Shown here one piece after another: positions 60,677 through 64,000 of a stretch of 64,000 nucleotides of DNA. Origin of the DNA: an uncultured Lacinutrix sp. (GTDB taxonomy: Bacteria > Bacteroidota > Bacteroidia > Flavobacteriales > Flavobacteriaceae); the NCBI RefSeq assembly GCF_947500325.1, contig NZ_CANMRQ010000001.1, positions 250,001 through 314,000 of the forward strand, in the 5' to 3' direction. The notes below the pieces were generated by a model. That model saw only the letters and a program-made list of their open reading frames with translations. It made no database searches and was not told the DNA's origin. Each line of letters opens with the position of its first letter. The stretch's first letter is position 1. The translations under genes were made by a program, and so were the position numbers.

Positions 60677-61600
60677 ATGATTACAAGTATTTTCAGTAAA
60701 TCTAAACCGATTAATTTTTCAATCGTTTTTATTATTTCTGTTTTAACACTTTTTATAGCTATATATAAGTTTAATAAAGTAGAGTTATTAACAAGAGATT
60801 ATGTTTTTATTGGGCTTAGTTATGTGTGTTGTTTGTTCTCTATTTTACTTTTAGATTTTATAGTAAACAAAAACTCTTTATCTCAAACAGCTTTTTACGA
60901 AGTAATACTCTTCTCTTTTTTTTTATTAACGACTCCTCAAGTTTTTTTAAACTATAGAATTGTATTATCTAATTTTTTAATTTTATTAGCCTTACGAAGA
61001 CTTATTAGTCTAGGAACGCAAAAAGATACTAATAAAAAGCTTTTTGATGCAGGGTTTTTAATAGGCTTAGCTTCGATTTTTCATTTTTGGGCCATTTTAT
61101 TTTTTCCAATAGCTTTTATTGCATTACTGTTTTATGCAGAAAGTGAAATGAAAAAGTGGATAATTCCAATGCTTGGCTTAATAGCAATTATAATAGTATC
61201 AATAGCTTATTCTTTAATAGTTAATGATAGTTTCTTTTATGCACTTCATATAGATCCAAGTTTTAGTATTGACTTAAGTGCATATAATTCAATACAATTT
61301 ATTGTAGCTATTACAATGTTTTTATCTTTTGGATTGTGGTCATCTGTCTCTTATTTAAGAGATATAAAAAAGAAAAAGAAAACTTTTAGACCTTCTTATA
61401 AAATAATTTTCATAATTTTTATTGTAGCTGGTATCATCATGATAATTTCGCCTAATAAAAACGGTAGTGAATTCTTATTTTTATTTTCTCCGTTAGCAAT
61501 TATTATCTCAAATTATATAGAAACGATAGAAGAAAAGTGGTTTAAAGAATTGTTTTTTATTTTACTTATAGTAATCCCTTTTGTACTGTTATTGCTGTAA
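60677..61600 (+). CDS. DUF6427 family membrane protein
   Basis: A 307-residue protein with about nine transmembrane helices, beginning MITSIFSKSKPINFSIVFII and containing LLALRRLISLGTQKDTNKKLFDAG. It matches the DUF6427 family of Bacteroidota membrane proteins as I recall it; function is unknown. A possible -7 element (TATATTTA at 60644-60651, one mismatch to consensus) lies 25 nt before the start. The 3' end overlaps the converging upp gene by 12 nt. Confidence 0.8.
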   Translation: MITSIFSKSKPINFSIVFIISVLTLFIAIYKFNKVELLTRDYVFIGLSYVCCLFSILLLDFIVNKNSLSQTAFYEVILFSFFLLTTPQVFLNYRIVLSNFLILLALRRLISLGTQKDTNKKLFDAGFLIGLASIFHFWAILFFPIAFIALLFYAESEMKKWIIPMLGLIAIIIVSIAYSLIVNDSFFYALHIDPSFSIDLSAYNSIQFIVAITMFLSFGLWSSVSYLRDIKKKKKTFRPSYKIIFIIFIVAGIIMIISPNKNGSEFLFLFSPLAIIISNYIETIEEKWFKELFFILLIVIPFVLLLL

Positions 61601-62248
61601 TTTACTCCCAAAAGCTAAATCGCCAGCATCACCTAAACCAGGCACAATATAACCTTTACTATTAAGGTTTTTGTCTATAGCGGCAATCCATAAATGAGTG
61701 TTTTCAGGAAACTGTTCCTTCACAAAATCGACTCCTTCTTGGGCACCTATAACAGCAACTAAATGAATCTCTTTAGGAGTACCAAAAGGTTTTAAAGCTT
61801 CAAAGGTGGCAAGTAACGATTGGCCAGTAGCAATCATAGGGTCAGCTAATACTAATGTTTTGCCTTCTAAACTAGGGCAAGCCAAATACTCAACTATAAT
61901 TTCAAATGTTTCAGGGTTTTCTAAATGATGTCTATAAGCAGAAATAAATGCGTTTTCTGCCTTGTCAAAATAGTTTAATAAACCATTATGTAAAGGTACT
62001 CCAGCGCGTAAAATTGAACAGAGTACAATGTCGTTCTCATAGGTTTCTAATTCAATTTCTGCCAGTGGAGTTTCTATTTTCTTAGTCTGATAGTTAAAAG
62101 ATTTACTCATTTCATAACCTAAAACTTCTCCAATACGTTCTATGTTTCTTCTAAAACGCATACTGTCTTTTTGTATGTCGACATCCCGAATTTCAGAAAT
62201 AAAAGTATTTAAAATTGAATTTTGCTCGTTTATATTATGAATATGCAT
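61589..62248 (-). CDS. upp: Uracil phosphoribosyltransferase
   Basis: This 219-residue salvage enzyme makes UMP from uracil and PRPP. It has LCSILRAGVPLHNGLL, VEYLACPSLEGKTLVLADPM, IATGQSLL (PRPP-binding region), HLVAVIGAQEGVDFV and the C-terminal YIVPGLGDAGDLAFGS, a conserved uracil-binding end. It is divergent from the DUF4254 gene, with a 69-nt gap between them that must hold both promoters. Confidence 0.95.
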   Translation of the reverse strand: MHIHNINEQNSILNTFISEIRDVDIQKDSMRFRRNIERIGEVLGYEMSKSFNYQTKKIETPLAEIELETYENDIVLCSILRAGVPLHNGLLNYFDKAENAFISAYRHHLENPETFEIIVEYLACPSLEGKTLVLADPMIATGQSLLATFEALKPFGTPKEIHLVAVIGAQEGVDFVKEQFPENTHLWIAAIDKNLNSKGYIVPGLGDAGDLAFGSKLQQ

Positions 62249-62317
62249 TTATAGGTAATCTTAGGTGTTAAATGGTAAAGTTAAATATTTATACGTAGTT
62301 TTACAGTCTTAAAATAA

Positions 62318-62932
62318 ATGAATATGTTTTCAAGTAAAGCCAATGCTATTTTTCAAGATGTAATAGCAAAATATCACGAGATTAATACTGTAGATCAACC
62401 TTTCACTAACAAATATGATGAGAAGTCAAACTTATTAGAGCATTTGTTATATAGAAAATGTTGGATAGATACTGTACAATGGCACTATGAAGACATTATT
62501 CGTGACCCGCAAATTGATCCTGTAGCTGCTTTAACATTAAAACGACAAATCGATGCTTCTAACCAAGACAGAACAGATATGGTAGAATATATAGATAGTT
62601 ATTTTCTTGAAAAATATAATGATGTTAATGCAAAAAGTGATGCCACTATTAATACAGAGAGCCCAGCTTGGGGTGTAGATAGACTGTCTATTTTAGCATT
62701 AAAAGTATATCATATGGAAGAAGAAGCAACTCGTAAAGATGCTTCAGATTCGCATAGAGCGGCTTGCCAAAAAAAATTAGATATTTTACTAGAACAGCGT
62801 GTAGACTTATCTACTGCAATAGATACACTTTTAGATGATATTAGTAAAGGTGATAAGTATATGAAAGTGTATAAGCAAATGAAAATGTATAATGACGATG
62901 AATTAAACCCTGTTTTACGAGGGCAGAAATAA
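62318..62932 (+). CDS. DUF4254 family protein
   Basis: This 204-residue, largely helical protein has HLLYRKCWIDTVQWHYED, IDPVAALTLKRQIDASNQDR, LSILALKVYHMEEEA and DGDKYMKVYKQMKMYN-like C-terminal sequence. It matches DUF4254, a Bacteroidota family often found beside GT9 glycosyltransferases, as here. Function is unknown. The ATG at 62324 is an alternative start. A possible -7 element TAGTTTTA (62296-62303, one mismatch to consensus) lies upstream. Confidence 0.85.
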   Translation: MNMFSSKANAIFQDVIAKYHEINTVDQPFTNKYDEKSNLLEHLLYRKCWIDTVQWHYEDIIRDPQIDPVAALTLKRQIDASNQDRTDMVEYIDSYFLEKYNDVNAKSDATINTESPAWGVDRLSILALKVYHMEEEATRKDASDSHRAACQKKLDILLEQRVDLSTAIDTLLDDISKGDKYMKVYKQMKMYNDDELNPVLRGQK

Positions 62933-63004
62933 CATAACTAGTTATACTAAATACAGGTGTTAAGCAGTGTTTAAGTGTAATTTAGATCTCATTTAAAAAT
63001 TAAG

Positions 63005-64000
63005 ATGTCTATAAAATCAAAACACATCTTAGTCATTCGTCTTTCAGCAATGGGAGATGTCGCAATGTCTATTCCTGTTTTACGTGCTTTTTCTAAGCAA
63101 TATCCACAAGTTAAGCTAACGGTTTTAACGCGTGCTTTTTTTATTCCTTTTTTTAGAGATATACCAAATGTTGAAGTGTTTGATGCAGATTTAAAAGGAA
63201 AATATCAAGGAGTTATTGGTCTTTATAAATTATCTAAAACATTAAAGAGACAAAATATAGATGTTATTGCAGACTTGCACAATGTATTAAGAACTAAAAT
63301 TCTTAAACTGTTTTTTATAGGAAAACCATTTAAGCAGGTTAATAAAGGTAGAGCAGAAAAGAAAGCACTAACTAAAGGTAAATTATTTAATCAACTAAAA
63401 ACAACTCATGAACGATATGCAGATGTTTTTAGAGCTTTAGGTTTTGATCTTGATTTATCAAACCCAACATTTCCTAAAAGAGTTGTAATAGAATCCAAAA
63501 CACAAGAATTTATTGGTAAAGACAATAAAAATTGGATAGGTATTGCCCCTTTTGCTCAATACGAATCTAAAATGTATCCATTAGATTTAATGGAGAATGT
63601 AATTAAAGCGCTTTCTAAAAAAAATAAAATTTTGCTATTTGGCGGTGGTAAGAAAGAAGTCGATATTTTAAATAAATACGAGAAGACTTACGATAATACT
63701 ATTAATATAGCCGGGAAATATGATTTAAACCAAGAGCTCGATATTATTTCAAATTTAGATGTTATGTTATCTATGGATTCTGGCAATGCGCATATTGCCG
63801 CTATGCTAGGAAAAAAAGTAGTTACTATTTGGAATGTTACACATCCTTTTGCAGGCTTTTCTCCATTTAACCAACCCAAAGATTATGCTATTACCGCTAG
63901 TAGAGATCAGTTTCCATTAATTCCTACATCTATTTATGGAAATAAATATCCTGATGATTATAAAGAAGCAGCTAGAACTATTACTCCAGAAACAATTATA
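63005..64000 (+). CDS. GT9 (heptosyltransferase-like) glycosyltransferase, 3' truncated
   Basis: The frame is open from the ATG at 63005 to the right edge (332 codons, no stop). The N-terminus is KHILVIRLSAMGDVAMSIPV, the GT9 nucleotide-binding loop, followed by DVIADLHNVLRTKIL, WIGIAPFAQYESKMYP, LLFGGGKKE and VMLSMDSGNAHIAAML, the conserved family 9 donor region. GT9 enzymes build the LPS inner core; here the sugar is unknown. It lies 72 nt after the DUF4254 gene, its usual partner, and is cut by the window edge. Confidence 0.92.
   Translation, partial: MSIKSKHILVIRLSAMGDVAMSIPVLRAFSKQYPQVKLTVLTRAFFIPFFRDIPNVEVFDADLKGKYQGVIGLYKLSKTLKRQNIDVIADLHNVLRTKILKLFFIGKPFKQVNKGRAEKKALTKGKLFNQLKTTHERYADVFRALGFDLDLSNPTFPKRVVIESKTQEFIGKDNKNWIGIAPFAQYESKMYPLDLMENVIKALSKKNKILLFGGGKKEVDILNKYEKTYDNTINIAGKYDLNQELDIISNLDVMLSMDSGNAHIAAMLGKKVVTIWNVTHPFAGFSPFNQPKDYAITASRDQFPLIPTSIYGNKYPDDYKEAARTITPETII

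Noticed and set aside
1-64000. tRNA, rRNA, CRISPR arrays, insertion sequences, toxin-antitoxin or defence genes
   Set aside because: None was seen: no regularly spaced repeats, no transposase-like reading frames, and almost all sequence is covered by the genes listed.

Overview
The window is AT-rich, densely packed chromosomal DNA from a member of the Bacteroidota, most likely a marine member of the Flavobacteriaceae. The evidence is family-level: a SusC/FecA-like TonB-dependent receptor with an STN domain, lineage-typical genes (DUF4837, DUF4254, DUF6341, DUF6427 and probably DUF6909 families), promoters of the Bacteroidota TAnnTTTG -7 type, weak ribosome binding sites, and several GTG/TTG starts in tightly overlapping operons. 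No rRNA, tRNA, CRISPR array, transposase or prophage gene was found. The only gene-free stretch longer than 300 bases on first inspection (11047-11407) holds a small tatA gene, a bidirectional terminator and a divergent promoter region.

Layout. 1-2308: 3' part of a TonB-dependent receptor, cut by the left edge. 2431-7185: two paralogous exported proteins with SPOR-like C-termini and similar promoter/leader sequences, separated by holB on the opposite strand. 7205-15498: housekeeping and envelope genes (pgk, a LysM lytic transglycosylase, a DUF4837 lipoprotein, tatA, an M23 peptidase-like protein, a GH3-type adenylating enzyme, and a DUF6909-like protein with a nucleoside-phosphorylase-like C-terminus). 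15512-57709: a co-directional polysaccharide locus of about 42 kb. 57693-64000: PaaK/CapK-like ligase (-), purD, DUF6341 (-), DUF6427, upp (-), DUF4254, and a GT9 glycosyltransferase cut by the right edge.

The polysaccharide locus reads as a Wzx/Wzy system. It encodes a Wzz-like chain-length protein; dTDP-rhamnose synthesis (rfbBACD); two HexNAc-uronate routes (a WbpO/TviB-like dehydrogenase and wecB-wecC); an MBOAT/SGNH O-acylation pair; two copies of a bi-domain oxidoreductase plus heparinase II/III-like pair; a phage-tailspike-like beta-helix protein; one flippase; AsnB (possible uronic acid amidation); three consecutive polymerase/ligase-like membrane proteins; three glycosyltransferases; three phosphoglycosyl transferases; a TauD-like dioxygenase with an aldo/keto-reductase-like partner; a bacillosamine-type set (acetyltransferase, aminotransferase, 4,6-dehydratase); and UDP-glucose dehydrogenase with UDP-xylose synthase. 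The predicted product is an acidic, amino-sugar-rich, probably acylated surface polysaccharide, or two glycans sharing one locus. No Wza-like exporter or Wzc-like kinase is present in the window.

The most unusual items are a perfect 20-bp inverted repeat inside the MBOAT gene, the signal-less tailspike-like beta-helix protein, the duplicated oxidoreductase/heparinase pair, the dioxygenase plus His-less aldo/keto-reductase-like pair, and the paralogous SPOR-like proteins. Functions are assigned by motif and family recognition by eye; no database search was run.
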